The notes: generated by a model not told the origin, from the sequence alone. Positions 35,328 through 46,024 are shown, numbered from the stretch's first letter. The stretch: 64,000 nt of DNA from Acidihalobacter yilgarnensis (GCF_001753245.1 NZ_CP017415.1:1-64000), one strand, 5' to 3'. Translations and numbers: made by a program.

Positions 35328-36164
35328 ATGGAATACAAGGGTTTGCGATTTGCCAAGATGCACGGCCTCGGTAACGACTTCGTCGTGATCGACGCCATTA
35401 ACCAGCGCTTCGAACCCACGCCGGAAAACGTGCGTAGGCTGGCCGATCGGCACCGGGGCATCGGTTGCGATCAACTCCTGCTGGTCGAGCCGGCTGAGGG
35501 CGAGGAAGCGGATTTTCGTTACCGGATATTCAATGCCGATGGCGGCGAGGTAGGCCAGTGCGGCAATGGTGCGCGCTGTTTTGCCCGCTTCGTGGTCGAT
35601 CATGGTCTGGCCGCCGGGCCGGAGATTCGGGTCGAGACCCTGGGCGGTCCGATGCGCCTGCGGCTCGAACCCGATGGTCAGGTGTGCGTCGATATGGGCG
35701 TGCCGAGGTTCGATCCCGCGGACGTTCCGTTCGACGCACCCGAGCGTGCGCGACGCTATCCGCTGGAGGTTGGAGGCGAGCACCATGAAATCGCTGCGGT
35801 ATCGATGGGCAACCCGCATGCGATTTTGCGCGTTGATGACCTCGACGCCGCGCCGGTCGCGAGGCTCGGACCGCTGATCGAGGCGCATCCGCGCTTCCCG
35901 CAACGGGTCAACGTTGGTTTCATGCAGATCATCACCCCCCGGCATATCCGCCTGCGCGTCTTCGAGCGGGGCGTGGGCGAAACCCAGGCCTGCGGCAGCG
36001 GTGCCTGCGCCGCGGTCGCAGTCGGACGCGACAACGGCTGGCTTGAGGAATGCGTGGCGGTTGACCTGACCGGCGGTGGGCTTATGATTAGGTGGGAGGG
36101 CGAGGGTAAATCTCTGAGAATGACCGGCCCCGCCTCCACCGTTTACGAAGGGCGTGTGGCCTAA
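35328..36164 (+). CDS. dapF: Diaminopimelate epimerase
   Basis: Interconverts LL- and meso-diaminopimelate for lysine and peptidoglycan. The 278-residue product has both catalytic cysteines: C78 in [10 protein letters not shown] and the second near 222 in QACGSGACA. The N-terminal [15 protein letters not shown] is the family signature. ATG 35328 is preceded by GGGTGGGCGG; an extension to 35217 is not supported. It overlaps the next gene by one base, beginning the conserved dapF-DUF484-xerC run. Confidence 0.96.
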   Translation: MEYKGLRFAKMHGLGNDFVVIDAINQRFEPTPENVRRLADRHRGIGCDQLLLVEPAEGEEADFRYRIFNADGGEVGQCGNGARCFARFVVDHGLAAGPEIRVETLGGPMRLRLEPDGQVCVDMGVPRFDPADVPFDAPERARRYPLEVGGEHHEIAAVSMGNPHAILRVDDLDAAPVARLGPLIEAHPRFPQRVNVGFMQIITPRHIRLRVFERGVGETQACGSGACAAVAVGRDNGWLEECVAVDLTGGGLMIRWEGEGKSLRMTGPASTVYEGRVA

Positions 36165-36862
36165 TGACCCGACAGACGACCAGCGAGCCGTATCAGGAAC
36201 CCCTGACGGAAGTGGATGTGGCGGCGTATCTGCGCGCGCATCCCGATTTTTTCGTGCGCAACCTTTCACTGCTGGAGATTTTGCGCGTACCCCATCCGAC
36301 TCATGGGGCGGTGTCGCTGGTCGAGCGGCAGACCTCCGTGTTGCGCGAGCGTAACCGGCAGCTTGAACACAAGCTCAAGGAGCTGATCCAGCTTGCCCGC
36401 GAGAACGAGCAGCTCGGCGCCAACCTGCATCGGCTCGGGCTGGGCCTGTTGCAGGCAGACAGCCTGGACAGCGTGTTGGCGTTGACCCGCGAGCAGCTCT
36501 GCGACGAATTCAAGGCGGACGAGGTCATGGTGCGCCTGATCGGTCCGGATGCATCGGGGGCGCCCTACTTTTGCACGCCCGATGATCCGGGTCTGGCGCA
36601 CTTTGCCGGATTGTTCGAACACCGCCGCCCGGTTTGTGGTCGGGCGGACCCACAGCAACTCGACTGGTTGTTTGGGGCCGAGGTGGCGGAGGGCTTGGGC
36701 TCGGCCGTGTTGATCCCGCTATTCGATACCGAGCCCTTGGGCGTGTTGGCTCTCGGCAGCCGGGATGCCGTTCGTTTTCATCCGAGCATGGGCACCCTGT
36801 TTCTGGGGTATCTGGGCGAGTTGGTTGGCGCCGCCGTGAGCAATCGGCTCGGACGCACATGA
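36164..36862 (+). CDS. DUF484 family protein
   Basis: 232 residues. Starts with a helical region VAAYLRAHPDFFVRNLSLLEIL, then a basic coiled coil (SLVERQTSVLRERNRQLEHKLKEL), then a GAF-like domain (ILIPLF-type strand: SAVLIPLFDTEPLGVLALGS). DUF484 proteins are found between dapF and xerC in Gammaproteobacteria; function is unknown, though the GAF-like fold suggests sensing or protein interaction. It overlaps dapF by one base and xerC by four. Confidence 0.92.
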   Translation: MTRQTTSEPYQEPLTEVDVAAYLRAHPDFFVRNLSLLEILRVPHPTHGAVSLVERQTSVLRERNRQLEHKLKELIQLARENEQLGANLHRLGLGLLQADSLDSVLALTREQLCDEFKADEVMVRLIGPDASGAPYFCTPDDPGLAHFAGLFEHRRPVCGRADPQQLDWLFGAEVAEGLGSAVLIPLFDTEPLGVLALGSRDAVRFHPSMGTLFLGYLGELVGAAVSNRLGRT

Positions 36863-37761
36863 CTGACCCCGCGGTCGAGGCCTATCTCGACTCGTTATCC
36901 GGGCAGCGCCATTACTCGCCGCAAAGCGTTGCGGCCTATCGTCGCGATCTCGCCTTGTATCTGGCGTTTCTCAGTGCGCGATCGCGCACGGTGATCGAGG
37001 CGGCCAGCCACGACGTGCGCGATTTCATTGCCGGCGAGCATCGCCGGGGGCGTAGCGCCCCCACGTTGCGTCGACGGTTGTCTGCGATCCGCGGGCTATA
37101 CCACTTCCTGATCGGCGAGGGACAAGTCCACCAGCATCCCGCGCTGGAGCTGCGTGCGCCCAAGGGCGAGCGGCGCCTGCCGGAGGTGCTTGCGCCCGAG
37201 CAGCTCGACCGCCTGCTTGCGGGTTCCGGCGAGGATGCGCTGGCGCGGCGCGACCGTGCACTGTTCGAGCTGATGTATTCCTCCGGGCTGCGTCTGGCCG
37301 AGACGGTCGCCTTGGACCTCGTCGATCTGGATCTTGCCGCGGGCATGGTGCGGGTCACCGGCAAGGGTCGCAAGACACGGGATGTGCCGGTCGGACGTCG
37401 GGCACGCGATGCGCTGGGTCTGTGGTTGCGCGCTCGCGTAACCCTGGTGTCGCCGGGCGTGACGGCGGTATTCGTTGGTCGCGGCGGAGGCCGCTTGGGC
37501 GCGCGTTCCGTGCAGTTGCGGCTGGGGCGGCTGGCACGTGTGAACGGCCTGGAGATCCCGATCCATCCACACCTGCTGCGCCATGCCTTCGCGAGCCACA
37601 TGCTGGAATCCTCGGGCGACCTGCGCGCGGTTCAGGAATTGCTCGGCCACGCGAATATCGCCACCACCCAAATCTATACCCATCTCGATTTCCAGCATTT
37701 GGCGTCGGTCTACGATCAGGCGCACCCGCGCGCGCGGCGTCGCGGCAAGGCATCGGAGTAG
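36859..37761 (+). CDS. xerC: Tyrosine recombinase XerC
   Basis: With XerD resolves chromosome dimers at dif. The 300-residue product has the full tyrosine-recombinase set: R145 (SSGLRLAE), K169 or K172 (GKGRKTR), H238 and R241 (HLLRHAFASH), H264 (LLGHANIATT) and nucleophile Y273 (IYTHLDF). ATG 36859 overlaps the DUF484 stop; a frame extending to 36634 lies inside that gene. It lacks the IntI-specific insertion seen in the integrase at 22.5 kb, so the two are distinct. Confidence 0.96.
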   Translation: MTDPAVEAYLDSLSGQRHYSPQSVAAYRRDLALYLAFLSARSRTVIEAASHDVRDFIAGEHRRGRSAPTLRRRLSAIRGLYHFLIGEGQVHQHPALELRAPKGERRLPEVLAPEQLDRLLAGSGEDALARRDRALFELMYSSGLRLAETVALDLVDLDLAAGMVRVTGKGRKTRDVPVGRRARDALGLWLRARVTLVSPGVTAVFVGRGGGRLGARSVQLRLGRLARVNGLEIPIHPHLLRHAFASHMLESSGDLRAVQELLGHANIATTQIYTHLDFQHLASVYDQAHPRARRRGKASE

Positions 37762-37832
37762 CTCGGCCAGAGGCCACGTGGCCATGGGTAACGGTGTTAG
37801 AATGCCCGGCCTGTGCTGGTGGAGGTCGGTGA

Positions 37833-38372
37833 ATGGAGCAATACCGCGGTACGACGATTCTGTCGGTTCGGCGCGACGGTCAGGTCACCATGGGCGGCGA
37901 CGGCCAAGTGACGCTGGGCAATACGATCATGAAGGGCAATGCGCGCAAGGTGCGACGGCTTTATCATGATCGGATTCTTGCAGGCTTTGCCGGCGGTACC
38001 GCCGATGCCTTTACCCTGTTCGAGCGCTTCGAGTCGCAGCTGGAACGCCACGGCGGCAACATGACGCGCGCAGCGGTGGAGTTGGCCAAGGATTGGCGCA
38101 GCGATCGGGCGCTCAGGCGTCTGGAGGCGCTGCTTGCGGTTGCCGATGGCGAAGTCTCGCTGATTATCTCCGGCAATGGTGACGTGATCGAACCCGAGGG
38201 TGGGTTGATCGCCATCGGCTCCGGCGGTGCCTTCGCACAGGCGGCGGCCCGCGCCCTACTCGATGGCAGTGGGCACGACGCCCGCGAAATCACCGAACGC
38301 GCCTTGAATATCGCTGCAGATATCTGCATTTATACCAATCGCAATTTGACCATCGAAACGCTGGGCGAGTGA
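37833..38372 (+). CDS. hslV: ATP-dependent protease peptidase subunit HslV
   Basis: Proteasome-like threonine peptidase that forms a dodecamer capped by HslU. The 179-residue product begins [14 protein letters not shown]. The catalytic N-terminal threonine corresponds to T7 of TTILSVRR, so a six-residue leader must be removed, whereas E. coli HslV needs only Met removal. [23 protein letters not shown] and [14 protein letters not shown] are family blocks. GGTGGAGG upstream supports the start. hslU follows after 31 bases. Confidence 0.95.
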   Translation: MEQYRGTTILSVRRDGQVTMGGDGQVTLGNTIMKGNARKVRRLYHDRILAGFAGGTADAFTLFERFESQLERHGGNMTRAAVELAKDWRSDRALRRLEALLAVADGEVSLIISGNGDVIEPEGGLIAIGSGGAFAQAAARALLDGSGHDAREITERALNIAADICIYTNRNLTIETLGE

Positions 38373-38403
38373 TGACCCGCCCGACGATGCCCAGGACCGC
38401 ACC

Positions 38404-39741
38404 ATGATTCCCATGACCCCGCGCGAGATTGTCGAGGAACTCGACAAACACATTATCGGTCAGGCCAATGCCAAGCGCGCCGTGGCCATCGCCCTGCGTA
38501 ACCGCTGGCGCCGTCAGCAACTCCCTGAGAGCCTGCGCCAGGAAGTGACGCCCAAGAATATCTTGATGATCGGTCCGACCGGTGTGGGCAAGACCGAGAT
38601 CGCTCGTCGCCTGGCCAGATTGGCCAACGCGCCCTTCATCAAGATCGAGGCAACCAAGTTCACCGAAGTGGGCTATGTGGGGCGTGATGTCGAGTCGATC
38701 GTGCGCGATCTGGTCGACGCGGCGATCAAGCTGGCGCGCGAATCGGAAAAGACCAAGGTGCGCCATCGTGCAGAGGAGGCCGCCGAGGAACGTATCCTGG
38801 ACGCGCTGCTGCCCCGCGCGCATGGCGACTTTCTCTCCGAGCCGGCAGTGTCCTCACCGGGCGAGGGGGCGACCCGCCAGAAGTTCCGGCAGCGGCTGCG
38901 CGATGGTGAGCTGGACGACCGTGAAATCGAGATCGAGGTGTCCGCTATGGGCGCCGGAGTCGAGATCATGACCCCGCCCGGGATGGAGGAAATGGCCAGC
39001 CAGTTGCAGGGGCTGTTCCAGAATCTCTCCGGCGGGCGTAGCCAGCGCCGCAAGCTGCACATCAGCGAGGCCCGCAAGTTGTTGGTCGAGGAAGAGGCGC
39101 AACGCCTGATCAACGACGAGGAGCTCAAGCTGCAGGCGGTCCGCGAGGTCGAGCAGAACGGCATCGTCTTTCTCGACGAGCTGGACAAGATCGCGCGCCG
39201 CGGCGAACACGGTGGTAGCGACGTCTCCCGCGAGGGTGTGCAACGAGATTTGCTGCCGCTGGTTGAGGGCTGCACGGTGAGCACCAAGTACGGCAGTGTG
39301 CGCACCGATCACATCCTGTTCATCGCCTCGGGCGCATTCCATCTGTCCAAACCCTCGGATCTGATTCCAGAGTTGCAGGGGCGCCTGCCGATTCGCGTCG
39401 AACTCGAGGCTCTGACCGCCGACGACTTCGTGCGTATCCTCACCGAACCGGACGCATCGCTGGTGGAGCAGTACATCGCGCTCCTCGGAACCGAGGGTTT
39501 GAGCATCGAATTCACGCCCGAGGCGGTGCGCCGGATCGGTGCGATCGCCTTTGAGGTCAATGAGCGCACCGAGAACATTGGCGCGCGCCGGCTGCATACC
39601 GTGATGGAGCGCCTGCTGGAGGATTTGTCCTACGAGGCGCCTGATCGTCAGGGCGAGCATCTGGTGATCGACGCCAAGGACGTTGACGCCGCGCTGGGCG
39701 AACTGGCCGTGGACGAGGATCTGAGCCGTTACATTCTCTAG
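38404..39741 (+). CDS. hslU: ATP-dependent protease ATPase subunit HslU
   Basis: AAA+ unfoldase partner of HslV. 445 residues, normal length. N-terminal [17 protein letters not shown], Walker [10 protein letters not shown] at 58-66, the GYVGRDVE pore-loop motif near 96-103, Walker [12 protein letters not shown] at about 256-266, and the C-terminal extension ending [10 protein letters not shown] that docks into HslV. The internal I domain lies between about 110 and 240. Confidence 0.97.
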   Translation: MIPMTPREIVEELDKHIIGQANAKRAVAIALRNRWRRQQLPESLRQEVTPKNILMIGPTGVGKTEIARRLARLANAPFIKIEATKFTEVGYVGRDVESIVRDLVDAAIKLARESEKTKVRHRAEEAAEERILDALLPRAHGDFLSEPAVSSPGEGATRQKFRQRLRDGELDDREIEIEVSAMGAGVEIMTPPGMEEMASQLQGLFQNLSGGRSQRRKLHISEARKLLVEEEAQRLINDEELKLQAVREVEQNGIVFLDELDKIARRGEHGGSDVSREGVQRDLLPLVEGCTVSTKYGSVRTDHILFIASGAFHLSKPSDLIPELQGRLPIRVELEALTADDFVRILTEPDASLVEQYIALLGTEGLSIEFTPEAVRRIGAIAFEVNERTENIGARRLHTVMERLLEDLSYEAPDRQGEHLVIDAKDVDAALGELAVDEDLSRYIL

Positions 39742-39824
39742 GAATGTCGCGCCATACAAGGCCGCAATACCGCTGCGCCAGATGAGCGTTCGCGGCCGAC
39801 CGACCAAGAGGCATAGCCGGACCG

Positions 39825-40196
39825 ATGAGTAGCGAGCGACCGACCGAAATCCGCCTGCACCAGCAATCGCGCGTGCTTGAGCTGGCCTATGAGAATGGCG
39901 AACGGTTTCGCCTGCCCTGCGAATATCTGCGGGTATTTTCGCCCTCGGCCGAGGTGCGGGGGCACGGGCCTGGGCAAGAGGTACTACAGACCGGTAAGGA
40001 AGACGTCAACATCGTTGGCATCGAGCCGGTCGGCAACTACGCGGTGAAGCTGGTCTTCTCGGATGGGCACGATACGGGGATCTACGACTGGCACTATCTT
40101 TACCGCATGGGCGAGAATCAAGCGGCCAGTTGGCAGGATTACCTCGATCGGCTGGCCGAGGCGGGCCATCAGCGCCGCGCGGGCGCGGAGGAATAG
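39825..40196 (+). CDS. DUF971 / GBBH-like N-terminal domain protein
   Basis: 123 residues: PTEIRLHQQSRVLELAYENG, RLPCEYLRVFSPSAEVRGHG, then VKLVFSDGHDTGIYDWHYLYRMG. This is the domain found at the N-terminus of gamma-butyrobetaine hydroxylases and as a stand-alone protein in many proteobacteria. It usually sits between hslU and ubiE, as here. Function is unknown; related domains bind metal or iron-sulfur clusters. It is followed by ubiE after three bases. Confidence 0.9.
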   Translation: MSSERPTEIRLHQQSRVLELAYENGERFRLPCEYLRVFSPSAEVRGHGPGQEVLQTGKEDVNIVGIEPVGNYAVKLVFSDGHDTGIYDWHYLYRMGENQAASWQDYLDRLAEAGHQRRAGAEE

Positions 40197-40199
40197 CGT

Positions 40200-40958
40200 A
40201 TGAACGAAGGCGACGGCAAGGACACGACTCATTTCGGCTACCAGCAGGTGCCGGTGGGTGAGAAGGCGCGGCGCGTGGCCGAGGTCTTTCACTCGGTGGC
40301 GGAACGCTACGATGTGATGAACGACCTCATGTCGCTGGGCGTGCACCGTCTGTGGAAGCGCTATACGGTGAACCTCGCCGCAGTGCGCCGGGGCGAGCGC
40401 GTGCTCGATCTGGCTGGCGGCACGGGCGACCTGGCTGAGCGCTTCGCTCGGCTGGTCGGGCCTGAGGGCGAAGTTGTGCTGGCCGATATCAACGCCTCCA
40501 TGCTACGCCACGGGCGCGAGCGCCTGGTCGATGCCGGCGTGGTCGGCAACCTGCGTTTCGCGCAGGTCAATGCCGAAGCGCTGCCCTTTCCCGATAATTA
40601 CTTCAATCTCATCACCATTGCATTCGGCCTACGCAATGTCACCGACAAGGCGGCCGCACTGCGTTCCATGTACCGCGTGCTCAAACCGGGTGGGCGCCTG
40701 CTGGTGCTGGAGTTCTCCAAGCCGGTCTTGCCGGGCCTGGGCAAGGTCTACGACGCCTACTCGTTCACCGCCCTGCCGCTGATGGGCCGTCTGGTCACGG
40801 GCGATGCAGCCAGCTACCGCTATCTGGCCGAATCGATCCGTATGCACCCCGACCAACAGGGTCTACGCGAGCTGATGACGTCCGCCGGTTTCGAGCGTAC
40901 CGAGTATTACAACCTGACCGGCGGCATCGTCGCTGTGCACCGGGGTTACAAGTTTTGA
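40200..40958 (+). CDS. ubiE: Ubiquinone/menaquinone C-methyltransferase UbiE
   Basis: SAM-dependent C-methylation of demethoxyubiquinol (and demethylmenaquinol). 252 residues with the UbiE family motifs [18 protein letters not shown] near the N-terminus, motif [17 protein letters not shown], and [20 protein letters not shown]. The C-terminus ends [12 protein letters not shown] as usual. It heads the ubiE-ubiJ-ubiB cluster that supports aerobic respiration. Confidence 0.97.
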   Translation: MNEGDGKDTTHFGYQQVPVGEKARRVAEVFHSVAERYDVMNDLMSLGVHRLWKRYTVNLAAVRRGERVLDLAGGTGDLAERFARLVGPEGEVVLADINASMLRHGRERLVDAGVVGNLRFAQVNAEALPFPDNYFNLITIAFGLRNVTDKAAALRSMYRVLKPGGRLLVLEFSKPVLPGLGKVYDAYSFTALPLMGRLVTGDAASYRYLAESIRMHPDQQGLRELMTSAGFERTEYYNLTGGIVAVHRGYKF

Positions 40959-41013
40959 TGGCACAAGCGTATCGCCGCACTTCTCCGATCAGGACACAGA
41001 GAGGCTTTCGGTC

Positions 41014-41634
41014 GTGAGGCTCGCCACCAGTCTGGCAGCCGGCCTGGAAAAAGCGCTGAATCTCTACCTGGAAGCTGACCCCGAGATCGCAGCTGGGCTC
41101 GATCGTATCGCCGGTCGGCACGTGGTCTTCGAGTTGGTGGGTACGGGTTTGCAGCTGACCCTCGTGCCCGAGCAAGGCGGCAAGGTTGGCGTGTATGCCA
41201 TGCTGGGCGACCCCCCGGATGCGGTCATCCGCGCGACACCACTGGCCTTGCTGCGCACGGTGCTTTCGGAGCAGGCCGCGGCGGCCAGCGGCGACCTGGT
41301 CATCGAGGGCGACGCGGAAATCGCACACCGCCTCTGGTCGGTATTGCGCGGCGTCGAGCTGGATTGGGAGGAATGGTTGAGCGGGCCGATGGGCGACGCG
41401 CTTGCGCATATCGTGGCCGAACGCTTGCGTGGCCTGGGTAGCTGGGGACGCCGAACCCGCGACCACCTTGCCGGCGACCTGGGCGAGTACATGACGGAAG
41501 AGGCGCGGGTCACCCCCGCGCGGGCCGAGTTGGACGACTTCATGGATGCCGTCGATCAGCTACGCGAGGGATTGGACCGGCTCGAAGCACGACTGGCCCG
41601 ACTGGAATCGCGCAGCACAGACGAGGGCGCATGA
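41014..41634 (+). CDS. ubiJ: Ubiquinone biosynthesis accessory factor UbiJ (SCP2 domain)
   Basis: 206 residues. N-terminal SCP2-type lipid-binding domain (about 1-110, for example HVVFELVGTGLQLTLVPEQG and DLVIEGDAEIAHRLWSVL), then a helical tail ending in a coiled coil (LREGLDRLEARLARLESR). UbiJ assembles the soluble Ubi metabolon that hydroxylates and methylates ubiquinone precursors. The start is GTG 41014 with weak upstream signal. It overlaps ubiB by four bases. Confidence 0.92.
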   Translation: MRLATSLAAGLEKALNLYLEADPEIAAGLDRIAGRHVVFELVGTGLQLTLVPEQGGKVGVYAMLGDPPDAVIRATPLALLRTVLSEQAAAASGDLVIEGDAEIAHRLWSVLRGVELDWEEWLSGPMGDALAHIVAERLRGLGSWGRRTRDHLAGDLGEYMTEEARVTPARAELDDFMDAVDQLREGLDRLEARLARLESRSTDEGA

Positions 41635-43325
41635 GCCGGCGCTCCAATGCCGGCGCGCTCGGGTTGCCGCAGCAAGTACTGCGGCTGATCCATATCAACT
41701 TCGTACTGGTGCGGCATGGCCTCGAAGAGGTGGTGTTTGCGATCCATCTATTCCGGCCGTTGCGTTTTATTCTGTATCTCATGCCCTGGCACTGGCTGCG
41801 TCGGCGTGACCTTAGCCGTGGCGTTCGCATCCGTCGCGCGCTGGAGGATCTGGGGCCGATCTTCATCAAATTCGGTCAGATGTTGTCGACGCGGCGCGAC
41901 CTGCTGCCGGACGACATTGCCCTGGAACTGGCGCGCTTGCAGGACCACGTGCCGCCGTTCCCCGGCGCGCAGGCACGCCAGTTGATCGAGCAGGCGTATG
42001 GGCGGCCGATCTCCGAGATTTTTCGCACGTTCGAAGACGAGCCGATGGCCTCGGCCTCGATCGCGCAGGTACATGGCGCGACCCTGCACGACGGCCGCGA
42101 GGTGGTGGTCAAGGTGGTGCGCCCGGAAATCGACCGCGTGATCCGGCGCGATCTATCCCTGCTGCACGCCGTGGCCGATCTGGCCCAGCGTTACTGGCCG
42201 GAGGCGCGCAGACTGCGTCCACGCGAAGTCGTGGATGAGTACGAAAAGACCGTATTGGATGAACTCGATCTGTTCCGCGAGGCAGCTAACGGTAGCCAAT
42301 TGCGGCGCAACTTTGAGGGCTCCGATCAGCTCTATATCCCCGAAATCTATTGGGATTATGTGCGCCGTCGCGTGATTGTGATGGAGCGCATCCACGGTAT
42401 CCCGATCTCGGATGTGGACCGGCTGCGTGCCGCAGGGGTGGACTTCAAGGTACTGGCCGAGCGCGGTGTCGAGATCTTCTTCACCCAGGTCTTTCGGCAC
42501 AATTTCTTCCATGCCGACATGCACCCCGGCAATATCTTCGTCAATGCTGACAATCCGCTGTCTGCGCAATATTTGGCGGTCGACTTCGGCATCGTGGGCA
42601 GTCTCGACACCGAGGATCAGCGTTATCTGGCGGAGAATTTCTACGCCTTTTTCAATCGCGATTACCGCCGGGTGGCCGAACTGCACGTCGAATCCGGCTG
42701 GGTGCCGGCGACCACGCGTATCAACGAGTTCGAATCGGCCATTCGTACCGTTTGTGAGCCGATTTTCGAGCGTCCGCTCAAGGAGATTTCATTCGGGCAG
42801 GTACTGCTGCGTCTTTTTCAGACCGCGCGGCGCTACGACATGGAGGTACAGCCGCAACTGGTACTGCTGCAGAAGACCCTGCTCAATATTGAGGGTTTGG
42901 GCCGTCAGCTATATCCCGACCTCGATCTGTGGAAGACGGCAAAACCCTTCATCGAGCGCTGGATGAGCGAGCAGATCGGTCTACGCGCCTTCGTCAAGGA
43001 AGCCAAGCTACGACTGCCGCGCGTGCTGGAACAACTGCCGGAGATGCCGCAATTGCTGCATCAGTTCCTGGAGCGAGGTGCGACCGGGCGCCTGCAGGTA
43101 CAGGCGCAGGTCGAGGAACTGGCCGCATTGCGCGAGGCCGTGCGTGACGGCAACCGCCAGGGGGTGTTGCGTACGGGGGGCGGCGCACTGCTGATCGCTT
43201 CGGCGGTGATCTATGCGCTCCAGCCGGTGGGGCTGGAGCGCTGGCTCGATGTGCCGGCGATGAGCTGGGTGCTCGCAGGTCTGGGCGTGGCCGCGCTGTT
43301 CGCGGCCTGGCTGCGCTGCCGCTAA
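41631..43325 (+). CDS. ubiB: Ubiquinone biosynthesis regulatory kinase-like protein UbiB
   Basis: Membrane-associated ABC1/ADCK atypical kinase needed for ubiquinone synthesis, probably extracting lipid precursors from the membrane. The 564-residue product has the KxGQ motif (FIKFGQMLSTRRDLLP), an ABC1 catalytic segment FFHADMHPGNIFV and AVDFGIVGSL (DFG-like), and two C-terminal transmembrane helices (VLRTGGGALLIASAVIYAL and MSWVLAGLGVAALFAAW). It completes the ubiE-ubiJ-ubiB transcript and is convergent with lpd. Confidence 0.96.
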   Translation: MSRRSNAGALGLPQQVLRLIHINFVLVRHGLEEVVFAIHLFRPLRFILYLMPWHWLRRRDLSRGVRIRRALEDLGPIFIKFGQMLSTRRDLLPDDIALELARLQDHVPPFPGAQARQLIEQAYGRPISEIFRTFEDEPMASASIAQVHGATLHDGREVVVKVVRPEIDRVIRRDLSLLHAVADLAQRYWPEARRLRPREVVDEYEKTVLDELDLFREAANGSQLRRNFEGSDQLYIPEIYWDYVRRRVIVMERIHGIPISDVDRLRAAGVDFKVLAERGVEIFFTQVFRHNFFHADMHPGNIFVNADNPLSAQYLAVDFGIVGSLDTEDQRYLAENFYAFFNRDYRRVAELHVESGWVPATTRINEFESAIRTVCEPIFERPLKEISFGQVLLRLFQTARRYDMEVQPQLVLLQKTLLNIEGLGRQLYPDLDLWKTAKPFIERWMSEQIGLRAFVKEAKLRLPRVLEQLPEMPQLLHQFLERGATGRLQVQAQVEELAALREAVRDGNRQGVLRTGGGALLIASAVIYALQPVGLERWLDVPAMSWVLAGLGVAALFAAWLRCR

Positions 43326-43329
43326 GGCG

Positions 43330-44769
43330 TCAACGCTTGGGCTTGGCCAGATGCAGGGCGCGCCCTGCCATGTCCAGCGCCGCTTCATGCACCGCTTCGG
43401 ATAGTGATGGATGCGCGAACAATGTGCGCGCCAGATCCTCGGCCGATCCTTCCAGCGACAGCGTAATCATCGCCTGCGCGATCAGCTCGGAGGCATCCGG
43501 CGTGAACAGGTGTGCGGCCAGCAGGCGGTCGGTTTCGGCATGCGCGAGTAGTTTGACCTCGCCGACGGCGTCGCCCTGGGCAAGCGCGCGACCATTGGCG
43601 GCCATCGGAAAGCGACCGCAGCGGTAGGGAACGCCGGTCTGTTTGAGCTGCTCTTCGCTGGGGCCGACCCAGGCGAACTCGGGCTGGGTGTAGATCACCG
43701 ATGGAATGTGGTCGTAGACGATAGTGGTTTGCCCTCCGGCAATACGCTCGACCACCATGACGCCTTCCTCCGAGCCTTTGTGGGCCAGCATCGGACCACG
43801 CACGGCATCGCCGATGGCCCAGACACCCGGTAAATTGGTCCGGCAGTGGGCATCGACGCCGATGAAGCGCCGTTCGTCCAGTTGCAGCCCGCTGTCGTCG
43901 CTGTAGAGATCGCTGGTGTTGGGCCGTCGGCCGACGGCCACGATCAGGCGGTCGAAGCGTTCCTGCTGTTCGCCGTCGGCGTCTAGATACTGCACCTTGA
44001 CGCCGTGCCCGCTGACACGAGCCTCCTTGACCCGTGCGCCCAGGCGAATCCTCAGACCCTGAGCGGTGTAGGACTTGAGCGCCATGCGCGCGATGCCGGC
44101 GTCGGCGATCGGCAGGAAGGTGTTCTGCGCCTCCAACAGGAGTACCTCAGCGCCGAAGCGGCGCCAGACGCTGCCGAGTTCCAGCCCGATCACGCCGGCA
44201 CCGACGATGGCGAGTCGCTTGGGTACTTCGGTGAAATTGAGCGCGCCGTCCGAGTCGACGATGTATTCGCCGTCGACGGGGGCGGTCTCGATGGTCGACG
44301 GATGCGAGCCAGGTGCGAGGATGATGTGCTCGGCGCTCAATTCCTTGGGGTTCCTGCGCCCGTGTGGCGTGTAGCCGACCCGGCGTGGACCGAGTAGCAG
44401 GCCGTGCCCCTTGAGCCACTCCACGCCCTGTGCGGAGAATAGCGTGGCGATACCCTGCGTCAGGCGTTTGACCACCGCCTGCTTACGCGCCTGCGCCTGC
44501 GCCAGATCCAGGGTGATGCCGTTGACGAGGATGCCGTGCCCGGCGAAATCGTCGCGCAGGCGGGCGTAGTGGTGCGAGGTTTCAAGCAGTGCCTTGGACG
44601 GTATACAGCCGGCGTTGAGACAGGTACCCCCGAGGCTGGGGCCGCGATCGGGGTCGCGCCAGCGGTCTATGCACGCGGTCCGCAGGCCGAGCTGCGTCGC
44701 GCGCAATGCGGCCACGTAACCGGCAGGGCCGCCGCCGATAACGATAAGGTCGTAATCGTATTCGCTCAT
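43330..44769 (-). CDS. lpd: Dihydrolipoamide dehydrogenase (E3)
   Basis: FAD enzyme that reoxidises lipoamide in 2-oxoacid dehydrogenase complexes. 479 residues. N-terminal FAD motif IVIGGGPAGYVAA, redox disulfide C50-C55 (GGTCLNAGCIPSK), second nucleotide motif GAGVIGLELGS, YTQPEFAWVG, and a C-terminal catalytic AHPSLSEAVHEA. ATG 44769 gives the typical MSEYDYDLIV start; the longer frame lacks support. It is third gene of odhA-odhB-lpd, 13 bases after odhB. Confidence 0.96.
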   Translation of the reverse strand: MSEYDYDLIVIGGGPAGYVAALRATQLGLRTACIDRWRDPDRGPSLGGTCLNAGCIPSKALLETSHHYARLRDDFAGHGILVNGITLDLAQAQARKQAVVKRLTQGIATLFSAQGVEWLKGHGLLLGPRRVGYTPHGRRNPKELSAEHIILAPGSHPSTIETAPVDGEYIVDSDGALNFTEVPKRLAIVGAGVIGLELGSVWRRFGAEVLLLEAQNTFLPIADAGIARMALKSYTAQGLRIRLGARVKEARVSGHGVKVQYLDADGEQQERFDRLIVAVGRRPNTSDLYSDDSGLQLDERRFIGVDAHCRTNLPGVWAIGDAVRGPMLAHKGSEEGVMVVERIAGGQTTIVYDHIPSVIYTQPEFAWVGPSEEQLKQTGVPYRCGRFPMAANGRALAQGDAVGEVKLLAHAETDRLLAAHLFTPDASELIAQAMITLSLEGSAEDLARTLFAHPSLSEAVHEAALDMAGRALHLAKPKR

Positions 44770-44782
44770 GACATTCCCCGAT

Positions 44783-46024
44783 TCACAGGCCAAGCAACAA
44801 GCGGGCCGGGTCCTCAAGCGCGGCCTTGATTGCGGCGAGAAATTGAACGGCCTCGCGACCGTCGATCATACGGTGGTCGTATGACAGCGCGAGGTACATC
44901 ATCGGCCGCGCGACGATCTGGCCATCCATTACGATGGCGCGTTCCTGGATCTTGTGCATACCGAGGATTGCGCTCTGTGGTGGATTGAGGATTGGCGTCG
45001 ACAGCAATGAGCCGAACACGCCGCCGTTGGTGATGGTGAACGTGCCGCCGGTAATTTCGTCGAGTCCGAGGGCGTTGTCGCGGGCGCGGGCGCCGAATTC
45101 GGCGATGCGTCGCTCAATGTCGGCGGCAGAAAGCTGATCGGCGTCCCGTAGGACGGGGACGACCAGTCCGCGTGGCGAGGAGACTGCGATACCGATGTCG
45201 TAAAAGCCATGGTAGACCACGTCATTGCCATCAATGGAGGCGTTCACGGCGGGGTAACGTTGCAGGGCGGCCACGGTGGCGATGACGAAGAAGGACATGA
45301 AGCCAAGGCGCGTTTCGTGGGTCTTTTCGAAGGCCTCGCGGTAACGCTGGCGCAAGTCCATTACCGGCTTCATGTCCACCTCGTTGAAGGTAGTGAGCAT
45401 GGCGGTGTTGCGCTGGGCGGCGAGCAGACGTTCGGCGATGCGCGCGCGTAAGCGCGTCATGGGCACGCGTCGTTCCATACGTTCGCCGTCGACGGAGGCC
45501 GTCTCGGGAGTTTCGTCGCGCGCGGTCGGCGGCGCTGCGGGTGTTGCATGCATTGTTGGGGCTGGCGCGTTCGCTGCGGACGTTTGCCCGGCCGTCGCAA
45601 GGTGGGCGAGTACATCCTCTTTGAGTATGCGGCCATTGCGACCGCTACCCGCGATCTGTTGGGGCTTCAGATTGTGCTCGGCCAAGAGCTGCCGAGCGGC
45701 CGGGCCGGCTGGGGCGTTGTCCACGGAGGCGACCGCCGCCGTTTCTTCCGGGGGCCGCGCAGGGGTAGAGACGGCAGCGGTTGTGGCATCGCTCCGGAGC
45801 CGTGCTATCACCTGTCCTGCGATCACCGTGGCCCCGGCCGGCACCAGGATTTCTTCGAGCACGCCGCTGTTCGGGGCGGGCAATTCGAGTACGACCTTGT
45901 CAGTTTCCAGATCGGCCAGGTTGTCGTCTGCGTTGACGGTTTCGCCCGGCTGTTTGTGCCAGGCGGCCAGCGTAGCGTCCGCAATAGACTCCGGGAGCGG
46001 CGGGATTTTGACCTCTATGCTCAT
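44783..46024 (-). CDS. odhB: 2-oxoglutarate dehydrogenase E2, dihydrolipoyl succinyltransferase
   Basis: 413 residues. N-terminal lipoyl domain with the lipoyl-lysine in [10 protein letters not shown] (K43 area), an Ala/Pro/Thr-rich linker, a peripheral-subunit-binding domain ([32 protein letters not shown]), a second linker, and the catalytic domain ending with the active-site [17 protein letters not shown]. It transfers succinyl groups to CoA in the TCA cycle. The start at 46024 gives [14 protein letters not shown]. It is 37 bases downstream of odhA. Confidence 0.95.
   Translation of the reverse strand: MSIEVKIPPLPESIADATLAAWHKQPGETVNADDNLADLETDKVVLELPAPNSGVLEEILVPAGATVIAGQVIARLRSDATTAAVSTPARPPEETAAVASVDNAPAGPAARQLLAEHNLKPQQIAGSGRNGRILKEDVLAHLATAGQTSAANAPAPTMHATPAAPPTARDETPETASVDGERMERRVPMTRLRARIAERLLAAQRNTAMLTTFNEVDMKPVMDLRQRYREAFEKTHETRLGFMSFFVIATVAALQRYPAVNASIDGNDVVYHGFYDIGIAVSSPRGLVVPVLRDADQLSAADIERRIAEFGARARDNALGLDEITGGTFTITNGGVFGSLLSTPILNPPQSAILGMHKIQERAIVMDGQIVARPMMYLALSYDHRMIDGREAVQFLAAIKAALEDPARLLLGL

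Noticed and set aside
35292-36269. A 325-codon open frame antisense to dapF
   Set aside because: Shadow of dapF, whose both catalytic cysteines and signature are present; the antisense product lacks any motif.
37768-37785. GGCCACGTGGCC as a possible second parS site
   Set aside because: It shares only the central CACGTG; the flanking TGTT and AACA of the consensus are missing.
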